NCBI GenBank assembly: GCA_910587575.1
Contig: CAJULU010000037.1
Span: forward strand, 26,631-32,249
From: an uncultured Dorea sp.
Lineage (GTDB): Bacteria > Bacillota > Clostridia > Lachnospirales > Lachnospiraceae
Length of the DNA: 5,619 nt
Direction: 5' to 3'
The notes under the pieces are model-generated. The model was not told the DNA's origin and did no database searches. It worked only from the letters and a program-made list of their open reading frames with translations. Positions 1 to 5,313 of this stretch are shown in pieces. The first letter of the stretch is position 1, and every line of letters starts with the position of its first letter. Both the position numbers and the translations under genes were made by a program.

Positions 1-2
1 AG

Positions 3-506
3 GTGGTTCAGAGAAAATTCCAGTCCTGTGAACATTTTTTTGGTCATGCGGACATGGCAGTGGAATTCGAGGGCCGAACTTTCACAAAAGAGGAGGAGCA
101 TCTGATGGCAGACGTCATCCAGGATGCAGCCGGGATACAGATATTGTGTATCATCGAGAAAGACACAGATACGGAAGAGATCCACAAAAGAATGTTGGAT
201 GAAAGCCTGGAAACGATCCATGAAAAAGACGGCCGGTTCTATAGAGGTACGTTAAGAGGAAGACAGATTCTGGAATCTGAGACGAGTATTGTGATTGTCG
301 GCGATATTGAAGAGGGAGCCATCGTGGCATCCAAACAGAACGTTGTGGTCACCGGAACCATTTACGGGACGGTGATCGCAGGAGCCGCCGGCAATTATGA
401 CGCAGTGATTGCAGCGCTCCATATGGAGCCGAAGAAGCTCCGTATTGGAGATATTGAAGTCAAACCAGTTATAGGAGGAAGTTATTCATGGGCGAAGTTA
501 TTGTAA
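3..506 (+). CDS. minC: Septum site-determining protein MinC, 5' end missing
   Basis: MinC is the FtsZ-antagonising part of the Min system; carried to the membrane by MinD, it blocks Z-ring assembly near the poles. The frame is open to the window edge. The visible 167 codons lack roughly the first 40 residues of the usual 220 or so, so the GTG at position 3 is not a trusted start. Residues 1-55 look like the end of the MinC N-terminal domain. Residues about 80-152 look like the C-terminal beta-helix domain, with VGDIEEGA, an AGAAGN turn and LRIGD. Two oddities: the MinD-binding motif RSGQ reads RGRQ (residues 85-88), and the protein stops about 20 residues after the beta-helix, earlier than in B. 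subtilis MinC. The last six codons plus stop overlap minD by 19 bases. The family call rests on this domain pattern and on being directly upstream of minD and minE. Confidence 0.9.
   Translation: MVQRKFQSCEHFFGHADMAVEFEGRTFTKEEEHLMADVIQDAAGIQILCIIEKDTDTEEIHKRMLDESLETIHEKDGRFYRGTLRGRQILESETSIVIVGDIEEGAIVASKQNVVVTGTIYGTVIAGAAGNYDAVIAALHMEPKKLRIGDIEVKPVIGGSYSWAKLL
473..478 (+). promoter_or_regulatory. Ribosome binding site of minD, inside minC
   Basis: A perfect AGGAGG lies 9 bases before the minD ATG at 488 and within the minC coding region. It fixes the minD start and means that ribosomes finishing minC pass directly over it, which favours translational coupling. Confidence 0.85.
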
Positions 507-1279
507 TTACATCGGGAAAAGGCGGCGTGGGCAAGACGACGACAACAGCGAATCTGGGTGCGGGATTATCAAAGCATGACAAGAAGGTGGTTGTCATTGA
601 CACGGATCTCGGTCTTCGTAATCTGGACGTGGTGATGGGACTTGAGAATCTGATCGTATACAATCTGGTAGATGTCATTGAAGGTACCTGCCGTCTGAAG
701 CAGGCGCTGATCCGGGATAAAAGATATGAGAACCTCTACCTTCTGCCATCCGCGCAGACGAAGGACAAGACGGCGATTACGCCGGGGCAGATGAAGAAAC
801 TGACATCAGAACTGAAAGAAGAGTTCGATTACATACTTCTGGACTGTCCGGCAGGAATTGAACAGGGCTTCATGAACGCCATTGCCGGTGCGGACCGGGC
901 AATTATCGTGACGACGCCGGAGGTATCGGCAATCCGTGATGCAGACCGTATCATCGGTCTTCTGGAAGGCCAGCAGCTTAAAAAAAAGGAACTGATCATC
1001 AACCGGATCCGTGTTGATATGGTGAAAAAGGGAGATATGATGACAGTGGATGACGTGACGGAGATTCTGTCGATTCCGCTGATCGGCGCACTGCCTGACG
1101 ATGAGCAGGTGGTGATCGGTACCAACCAGGGCGAGCCGGTGATCGGCATGGACTCGAAAGCAGGGACAGCGTATATGAACATCTGTAAGCGGATTATGGG
1201 CATGGAGGTTCCTTTTCTGGAACTTACCAGTAATACCGGCTTCTTTTCAAGGCTATCCGGCTTCTTCAGGAAAGAATAG
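488..1279 (+). CDS. minD: Septum site-determining ATPase MinD
   Basis: MinD is a membrane-binding ATPase of the ParA/MinD (deviant Walker A) family. It recruits MinC to the membrane and is released when MinE stimulates hydrolysis. The 263 residues are full length. The deviant Walker A motif GKGGVGKTT spans residues 10-18, with the signature Lys11 and the P-loop Lys16. Asp40 in DTDLGLRNLD matches the catalytic aspartate of E. coli MinD. The Walker B region LLDCPAG follows at about 117-123. The last residues, GFFSRLSGFFRK, form a textbook amphipathic membrane-targeting helix, so membrane binding should be intact. The start is set by the AGGAGG 9 bases upstream. The gene overlaps minC by 19 bases and ends 11 bases before minE. 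A run of eight A at 980-987 lies within Lys codons and does not disrupt the frame. Confidence 0.97.
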   Translation: MGEVIVITSGKGGVGKTTTTANLGAGLSKHDKKVVVIDTDLGLRNLDVVMGLENLIVYNLVDVIEGTCRLKQALIRDKRYENLYLLPSAQTKDKTAITPGQMKKLTSELKEEFDYILLDCPAGIEQGFMNAIAGADRAIIVTTPEVSAIRDADRIIGLLEGQQLKKKELIINRIRVDMVKKGDMMTVDDVTEILSIPLIGALPDDEQVVIGTNQGEPVIGMDSKAGTAYMNICKRIMGMEVPFLELTSNTGFFSRLSGFFRKE

Positions 1280-1283
1280 GAGG
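1278..1283 (+). promoter_or_regulatory. Ribosome binding site of minE
   Basis: A perfect AGGAGG begins within the minD stop codon and ends 7 bases before the ATG at 1291. It supports the short MinE start and argues against a hidden N-terminal extension. Confidence 0.85.
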
Positions 1284-1290
1284 AAGGGAT

Positions 1291-1503
1291 ATGTTGAGGA
1301 AATCTTCGGTTTCCATAGCCAGGGACAGGGTGAAGGCGTTAGTGATTTCAGACCGGGTACATTGTACGCCGGATGCCTATGACAACATCTGCCGGGAACT
1401 TTTTATCTCTCTCTCCAAGTATATGGAGCTTACAGAAGATGATTTTCAGGTAAATATTAACCGGACGCAGGTCATTATTACATTTGCAGGAGAAGAAGTG
1501 TGA
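1291..1503 (+). CDS. minE: Cell division topological specificity factor MinE, short N-terminus
   Basis: MinE stimulates the MinD ATPase and confines MinC activity to the poles. At 70 residues it is shorter than E. coli MinE (88). The part matching the anti-MinCD helix (IARDRVKALVISDR, residues 9-22) and the topological-specificity domain (about 25-67, with LSKYMEL and QVNINRTQVIITF) are both present. What is missing is the amphipathic membrane-targeting segment: only eight residues, MLRKSSVS, precede IARDR, against about 16 in E. coli. The ATG sits 7 bases after an AGGAGG at 1278-1283. Reading upstream in frame there is no ATG, GTG or TTG before a stop at 1231-1233, so a longer form is unlikely. 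The stop overlaps the next start by four bases (GTGA). Identity rests on sequence plus the position after minD. Confidence 0.92.
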   Translation: MLRKSSVSIARDRVKALVISDRVHCTPDAYDNICRELFISLSKYMELTEDDFQVNINRTQVIITFAGEEV

Positions 1504-2624
1504 GACTACCTAGATTTACAAAAACATACCATTTAAAAGATTATAAATTCAGCCTTGTAATCCTTGTACTTGCATTATCTGTGATCGGGATCCTGGCGGT
1601 AGGGAGCGCAAAAGCGGTCTATCAGCCAAGACAGATCTTCGGTGTTGCTTTCGGGATCGGTGTGATGTTCGTGGTATCCCTTATTGATTATATATGGGTC
1701 TGCGATTTTTACTGGCTGATCTATCTGTTTTCCGTGGCCATTCTGGGAGCGGTCATTCCGTTCGGAGATAAGGTGAACGGAGCGAGAAGGTGGATCGACC
1801 TGGGATTTACCACATTCCAGCCCTCTGAACTTGCCAAGATACTGCTGATCCTGTTTTTTGCGAAATTTATCATGGAACACCAGGAGGATATCAATGATAA
1901 GCTGACTCTCGTTAAATATGCGGTTCTCTGCGGTATCCCGCTAGTGCTGATTGTGGTGGAGCCGAATCTTTCCACGACAATCTGTACGGCGCTGGTTCTC
2001 TGTCTTCTGATATTTGTCGGGGGCCTGAGTTACCGGTTCATCGGAACAGTTCTGGTTATTCTGATTCCGGCGGCATTAATCTTCTTAAGCATCGTGGTAC
2101 AGCCCGACCAGAAACTGCTGAGGGACTATCAGCAGCAGCGGATCCTGGCCTTTATTGAGCCTGAGAAATATGCCAACGACACGGCGTACCAGCAGCGGAA
2201 TGCGGTTATGGCCATCGGTTCCGGGCAGCTTACGGGCAAGGGGCTGAACAACAATACCACCACTTCCGTAAAGAACGGTAATTTCATAGCGGAGCCTCAG
2301 ACAGACTTTATTTTTGCGATTATTGGTGAAGAACTTGGTTTTGTAGGAAGTTGCATAGTTATTGCTTTATTGTTATTGATTGTGATACAATGTATTTTAA
2401 TAGGGACGCGATCGCAGAACCTGACGGGTAAGATCGTATGCTGCGGTATCGGTGGTCTGATCGGCATCCAGAGTTTTATCAATATCGGAGTTGCCACCCA
2501 GATCCTGCCAAATACGGGTGTTCCGCTTCCTTTCGTCAGCTATGGGCTTACATCGCTGGTAAGCCTGTACATGGGAGTCGGTTTTGTCTTAAACGTCGGG
2601 TTACAGCCGAAAAAATATCAATAA
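1500..2624 (+). CDS. rodA: SEDS-family peptidoglycan glycosyltransferase, RodA/FtsW/SpoVE type
   Basis: A polytopic membrane protein of 374 residues. SEDS proteins polymerise lipid II into glycan strands together with a class B penicillin-binding protein. Family marks are NGARRW (93-98) followed by FQPSELAK (106-113), the extracellular GSGQLTGKG (240-248), TDFIFAIIGEELGF (268-281) whose Asp269 matches the essential SEDS aspartate, and the C-terminal block NIGVATQILPNTGVPLPFVSYG (328-349). Hydrophobic stretches fit about ten membrane segments. The usual SYGG of the family signature reads SYGL. The GTG start overlaps the minE stop as GTGA and has AGGAGA 6 bases upstream (1488-1493), so translation is probably coupled to minE. 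Linkage to min genes and mgsA favours an elongation (RodA) role, but sequence alone does not exclude a division or sporulation paralogue. Confidence 0.9.
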   Translation: MRLPRFTKTYHLKDYKFSLVILVLALSVIGILAVGSAKAVYQPRQIFGVAFGIGVMFVVSLIDYIWVCDFYWLIYLFSVAILGAVIPFGDKVNGARRWIDLGFTTFQPSELAKILLILFFAKFIMEHQEDINDKLTLVKYAVLCGIPLVLIVVEPNLSTTICTALVLCLLIFVGGLSYRFIGTVLVILIPAALIFLSIVVQPDQKLLRDYQQQRILAFIEPEKYANDTAYQQRNAVMAIGSGQLTGKGLNNNTTTSVKNGNFIAEPQTDFIFAIIGEELGFVGSCIVIALLLLIVIQCILIGTRSQNLTGKIVCCGIGGLIGIQSFINIGVATQILPNTGVPLPFVSYGLTSLVSLYMGVGFVLNVGLQPKKYQ

Positions 2625-2628
2625 GGAG
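2624..2628 (+). promoter_or_regulatory. Ribosome binding site that decides the mgsA start
   Basis: AGGAG overlaps the rodA stop codon and lies 8 bases before the ATG at 2637. The in-frame GTG at 2628 overlaps this site itself and cannot be the start, so MgsA begins MNIGLIAHD, as in the B. subtilis protein (MKIALIAHD). Confidence 0.85.
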
Positions 2629-2636
2629 TGAATGAG

Positions 2637-3032
2637 ATGAATATAGGACTGATCGCTCATGATTCAAAGAAGACTTTGATGCAGAATTTCTGTATTGCTT
2701 ACCGGGGAATTTTAAGCAAGCACAACCTGTATGCAACCGGAACCACCGGGCGTCTGATTGAAGAAGTCACGAATCTGAATGTACACAAATACCTTGCCGG
2801 TCCGCTTGGAGGAAAGCAGCAGCTTGGGGCACAGATTGCGCAGAATGATATCGATGCGCTGATTTTCCTGAGGGAACCGTCGAACCCGAAGCCTCACGAA
2901 CCAGACGTGAACGACGTAATCCAGCTTTGTGACATGTATAACATTCCCATGGCAACCAATCTTGCCACTGCGGAACTGACGATTTTAGCGATTGACAGAG
3001 GAGATCTTGATTGGCGTGAGATGTACAGGTAA
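2637..3032 (+). CDS. mgsA: Methylglyoxal synthase, with altered active-site residues
   Basis: MgsA converts dihydroxyacetone phosphate to methylglyoxal and phosphate (EC 4.2.3.3), a glycolytic bypass that relieves sugar-phosphate stress. The cytosolic protein has 131 residues, close to B. subtilis MgsA. Family blocks are clear: AHD (7-9), YATGTTG (32-38), GPLGG (55-59), PHEPDV (86-91) and ATNLATAE (106-113). Aligned to E. coli numbering (offset 11), His19, Asp20, Lys23, His98 and Asp101 are kept as H8, D9, K12, H87 and D90. The catalytic base Asp71 (GGDQQ) is Lys60 here (GGKQQ), and Asp91 is Glu80 (LREPS). The fold assignment is secure, but the activity is uncertain. The gene starts 12 bases after rodA and overlaps the carboxypeptidase gene by 17 bases, so it belongs to the min-rodA operon. 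Confidence 0.93.
   Translation: MNIGLIAHDSKKTLMQNFCIAYRGILSKHNLYATGTTGRLIEEVTNLNVHKYLAGPLGGKQQLGAQIAQNDIDALIFLREPSNPKPHEPDVNDVIQLCDMYNIPMATNLATAELTILAIDRGDLDWREMYR
2999..3003 (+). promoter_or_regulatory. Probable ribosome binding site of the carboxypeptidase gene
   Basis: AGGAG (within AGAGGAG, 2997-3003) lies inside the end of mgsA, 12 bases before the GTG at 3016. That spacing is long, but the TTG at 3007 would be only 3 bases away and the TTG at 2992 has no site before it. Confidence 0.55.
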
Positions 3033-3990
3033 GATTTGCCGTCTTCTTATGGCTGCCGCTGTATGTATGGTCCTGCTCCCGGGATGTTCGGAACCGGAGA
3101 AAGTGGTGGCGGCGTATGAGGAGGCGAACTATAATAAAGATATTTACAGAGGAACGTTGTTTGCGGAGGAACTCTGTACGGCTACAGAGGATATTGCTGC
3201 TGACGGGGCGCCGGATACTTCTACGTTTCATTCTGCGGCGCTCTTTGACGTGAACGGCCGGAATGTGAACTATGCCTGCCGGATTCACGAACAACTGTAT
3301 CCGGCCAGCACTACGAAGATTATGACGGCGCTGGTCGCCATCAGGAACGGGAACCTGTCAGAGACCGTGACGGTAGCATCAGAGGCTGATGTGTCGAATT
3401 TTGCATGGGATGAGAAGACCTGTGGTCTGAAGGCAGGGGATCAGCTTACCCTGGGGGCTCTTCTGCACGGACTTTTACTGGAATCCGGCAATGATGCGGC
3501 AGTAGCCATCGCCATGCATATAGCCGGGAGTGCAGAGGCTTTTTCGCAGATGATGAACGAGGAGGCACAAAGACTGATGGCAACGAAAACCCATTTCGTG
3601 AATTCCAACGGCCTCCATGACACGGATCATTATACGACTGCCTATGATCTGTATCTGATTTTTAATGAATGTATAAAACACCAGGAATTTGTTGATATTA
3701 TCAGTACGAAACAGTATACGGCAGAGATTACCGGAACGGACGGAAATCTGAGGCAGGCTGACTGGGCACAGACGAACTTCTACGCCACGGGAAGCGCCGA
3801 ACTTCCGGCCGGTGCAACAGTAATTGGCGGCAAGACCGGTACGACAGACGAGGCAGGCAATTGTCTGATTCTGCTGAATAAAGCCCCTGATGACAGTCCC
3901 TATATCTCCGTAGTGATGGGCGCTGAAAGTAAAGCATTGCTTTACCAGGATATGACCGCCATGATTAACGGGATACCGGCAAATGAATAG
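3016..3990 (+). CDS. Lipoprotein D-alanyl-D-alanine carboxypeptidase (peptidase family S11)
   Basis: A penicillin-binding DD-carboxypeptidase that removes the terminal D-Ala from peptidoglycan stem peptides outside the membrane. With a GTG start at 3016 it has 324 residues. The N-terminus reads as a lipoprotein signal peptide: charged MRCTGKICR, a hydrophobic core, then LLPGC with Cys24 as the lipidation site (Pro at -2 is unusual). The catalytic triad of motifs is complete: S98-T-T-K101 in YPASTTK, S157-G-N, and K273-T-G-T. The protein ends about 50 residues after KTG, so the PBP5-type C-terminal domain and amphipathic anchor of many family members are absent; lipidation would replace the anchor. 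Other possible starts are TTG 2992, TTG 3007 and ATG 3049. The last would give a signal peptide without the positive charges. It overlaps mgsA by 17 bases and is the last gene of the operon. It resembles DacF/DacB-type proteins, but I assign no symbol. Confidence 0.9.
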   Translation: MRCTGKICRLLMAAAVCMVLLPGCSEPEKVVAAYEEANYNKDIYRGTLFAEELCTATEDIAADGAPDTSTFHSAALFDVNGRNVNYACRIHEQLYPASTTKIMTALVAIRNGNLSETVTVASEADVSNFAWDEKTCGLKAGDQLTLGALLHGLLLESGNDAAVAIAMHIAGSAEAFSQMMNEEAQRLMATKTHFVNSNGLHDTDHYTTAYDLYLIFNECIKHQEFVDIISTKQYTAEITGTDGNLRQADWAQTNFYATGSAELPAGATVIGGKTGTTDEAGNCLILLNKAPDDSPYISVVMGAESKALLYQDMTAMINGIPANE

Positions 3991-4000
3991 GATATTCACA

Positions 4001-4023
4001 AGGGGCATCCAGAGGATACCCCT
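4001..4023 (+). terminator. Probable transcription terminator between convergent genes
   Basis: The arms AGGGGCATCC and GGATACCCCT pair over ten positions with one mismatch and an AGA loop, 10 bases after the carboxypeptidase stop. The following bases TCTCTTTA are only moderately T-rich, so efficiency is uncertain. It also lies 30 bases beyond the stop of the opposing DUF378 gene and could serve both strands, but the minus-strand side lacks a T-run. Confidence 0.5.
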
Positions 4024-4053
4024 CTCTTTATCAGTACAGATTACAGATACTGC

Positions 4054-4257
4054 TTATTCAGCAGATGAGCGGATTCTTCCGTACATACTGATGAGGTACA
4101 GACCGCATAAGCCTACCAGCGTATAGATGATGCGGGAAAGCCAGGATAAGTTACCAAAGAGAAAGGCAACCAGGTCAAAGCGGAAGATTCCCACTAAGAG
4201 CCAGTTAATTGCGCCTATGATTACGATTGTCAAAGTTGTATTGTCAGACCATTTCAT
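4054..4257 (-). CDS. DUF378 family small membrane protein
   Basis: A 67-residue protein with two predicted membrane helices, about residues 8-26 and 42-58. The pattern INWLLVGIF (17-25), FDLVAFLFG (27-35), and a second helix beginning RIIYTLVGLCGLY (42-54) matches the DUF378 family, which includes B. subtilis YuzA. No molecular role is established for it. The start is well supported by AAGGAGG at 4266-4272 with 8-base spacing. The gene is monocistronic on the minus strand, between two plus-strand operons. Its leader contains an inverted repeat that pairs the start codon (see the separate entry), so translation may be controlled. The short basic and polar C-terminal tail (RIRSSAE) may lie in the cytoplasm; this is inference. 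Confidence 0.85.
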   Translation of the reverse strand: MKWSDNTTLTIVIIGAINWLLVGIFRFDLVAFLFGNLSWLSRIIYTLVGLCGLYLISMYGRIRSSAE

Positions 4258-4295
4258 ACTTAGTTCCTCCTTTTTGTCTTGCTGAACTTAGTATG
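4255..4295 (-). promoter_or_regulatory. Leader hairpin covering the DUF378 start codon
   Basis: CATACTTAGTTC (4255-4266) and GAACTTAGTATG (4284-4295) are inverted repeats matching at 11 of 12 positions, with a 17-base loop. In the minus-strand mRNA the AUG forms the end of the stem and the AAGGAGG site sits almost wholly in the loop. The pairing is seen in the sequence. A regulatory role, or use as a DNA operator, is inference. Confidence 0.5.
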
Positions 4296-4311
4296 GCATC
4301 GAAAAAAATGA

Positions 4312-4342
4312 ATTATACATAGGAAAGAGAGGTTTTCGGCAA
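4312..4342 (-). promoter_or_regulatory. Candidate promoter for the DUF378 gene
   Basis: On the minus strand, 4312-4317 reads TATAAT, a perfect -10 box. The best upstream -35-like match is TTGCCG (4337-4342), with a 19-base spacer; at 17 bases the hexamer is poor. Transcription would begin near 4305 and include the whole start-codon hairpin in a leader of about 48 bases. A poor -35 could mean an activator is needed or that the call is wrong. Confidence 0.4.
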
Positions 4343-5311
4343 ATGAACCAGAAATTGCCGTATTATCCTTATTCAGATTATCTGAAAAAAAAATATGGCG
4401 AAAAAGTGTATAAACTGCCTGTAAACCTTCCGGTGGGCTGTCCGAACCGGTTAAAAGGGAATGGATGCGCTTTCTGTGCGGAGAAAGGCACAGGATTTGA
4501 GTCCATGAACTGCAGAATTCCTGTGAGGGAACAGCTTCAGAAGACCCGTCAGAAGATTGAGGCGAAATATCATGTGCATAAGTTTATTGCATATTTTCAG
4601 AATTATACCAACACCTTCCTGCCCCTTCATGATTTCTGCGCTTATATCGGAGAGGCGGCAAAGGTTCCGGACATTGTAGAACTTGCCGTATCTACCCGGC
4701 CGGACTGTATTTCCAGGGATTATCTTGAGGCGCTGGCCGAAAGAGGGCGGCAGCCGGGGCTTCAGATTACTCTGGAACTTGGGCTTCAGACCAGCAATTA
4801 TCATACGCTTGCAAGAATGAACCGTGGACATACGCTTGCGGAATTTATTGACGCTGTGCTTGCCATCCGTTCTTATGATTTTGAGATCTGTGCACATGTA
4901 ATTCTGAATCTTCCGGGTGATGATCTGGCAGATACGATAGAGACGGCAAAGATATTATCAGCCCTGGGAATCAGAACGGTAAAGGCACATTCTCTGTATC
5001 TTGCGAAAGGAACCGCTCTTGGTGAGGCCTATAAGAGAGGGGAGTTCGATGTCTGCACCAGGGAGGAGTATCTGGAAAGGCTTGCAGTATTTTTAGATTA
5101 CCTGGATCCCGAGATTGCCGTGGAAAGACTTTTCAGCCGTGTTCCTTCAGAGGAATCCGTTTTCTGCAACTGGGGGACAAGCTGGTGGAAGTTAAGGGAT
5201 GAACTGCTTGAGTATATGAAAGATAATGGGAATTACCAGGGGAGGAAGTTCTGTTATCTGAATGGTGCGGCTCTGAAAACGGCGGGAATATCAGACGAAT
5301 GGGAGGCTTGA
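4343..5311 (+). CDS. Radical SAM protein, YhcC/TIGR01212 family
   Basis: A 322-residue radical SAM protein similar to E. coli YhcC and B. subtilis YtqA, whose substrate is not established as far as I know. The iron-sulfur cluster cysteines are C33, C42 and C45 in GCPNRLKGNGCAFC. The family's CPNR start is present, but the loop to the second cysteine is 8 residues, against 11 in YhcC and YtqA as I recall them. Further family blocks are YFQNYTNT (84-91), STRPDC (117-122), LELGLQT (144-150), NRGH (160-163) and HVILNLPG (185-192), which outline the TIM-barrel core with SAM-binding segments. The ATG has a modest GAGAGG site 10 bases upstream (4327-4332). A run of nine A (4385-4393) encodes Lys near the N-terminus. 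The downstream gene follows after 2 bases, so the two are probably co-transcribed. No plus-strand promoter is convincing. Confidence 0.9.
   Translation: MNQKLPYYPYSDYLKKKYGEKVYKLPVNLPVGCPNRLKGNGCAFCAEKGTGFESMNCRIPVREQLQKTRQKIEAKYHVHKFIAYFQNYTNTFLPLHDFCAYIGEAAKVPDIVELAVSTRPDCISRDYLEALAERGRQPGLQITLELGLQTSNYHTLARMNRGHTLAEFIDAVLAIRSYDFEICAHVILNLPGDDLADTIETAKILSALGIRTVKAHSLYLAKGTALGEAYKRGEFDVCTREEYLERLAVFLDYLDPEIAVERLFSRVPSEESVFCNWGTSWWKLRDELLEYMKDNGNYQGRKFCYLNGAALKTAGISDEWEA
5301..5306 (+). promoter_or_regulatory. Ribosome binding site setting the TTG start at 5314
   Basis: GGGAGG lies at the end of the radical SAM gene, 7 bases before TTG 5314. The first ATG in frame (5365) has no such site and would remove the basic N-terminal segment, so TTG is the better start. 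Confidence 0.65.
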
Positions 5312-5313
5312 CA

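Noticed and set aside
2342..2400. AT-rich stretch in rodA with a TACAAT-like -10 box (possible internal promoter for mgsA)
   Set aside because: It encodes a membrane helix, which explains the A+T bias, and no -35 hexamer better than 3 of 6 lies at a suitable distance.
2628..2636. GTG at 2628 as the mgsA start
   Set aside because: It overlaps the ribosome binding site, and the ATG at 2637 has ideal spacing and matches the B. subtilis N-terminus.
2767..3294. Long minus-strand open frame across mgsA and the carboxypeptidase gene
   Set aside because: It lies opposite two clear genes, has no recognisable domain or membrane pattern, and is rich in Arg, Ser and His as expected of a shadow frame.
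3475..4008. Minus-strand open frame opposite the carboxypeptidase gene
   Set aside because: It is a shadow of a gene with intact catalytic motifs on the plus strand, and its product has no recognisable features.
4031..4053. Short repeats (CAGTA/TACTG arms and a tandem ATCTGTA on the minus strand) after the DUF378 stop
   Set aside because: Five-base arms with an 11-base loop and no T-run are too weak to call a terminator or a site.
4314..4320. TATACAT as a plus-strand -10 box for the radical SAM gene
   Set aside because: It matches only 4 of 6 consensus positions, has no -35 match at 16-18 bases, and overlaps the better minus-strand TATAAT.
4385..4393. Run of nine A near the start of the radical SAM gene, a possible phase-variation or slippage site
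   Set aside because: It encodes Lys-Lys-Lys in frame, and A-runs of this length occur by chance in such genomes; an A8 run in minD is similar. Nothing else suggests switching.
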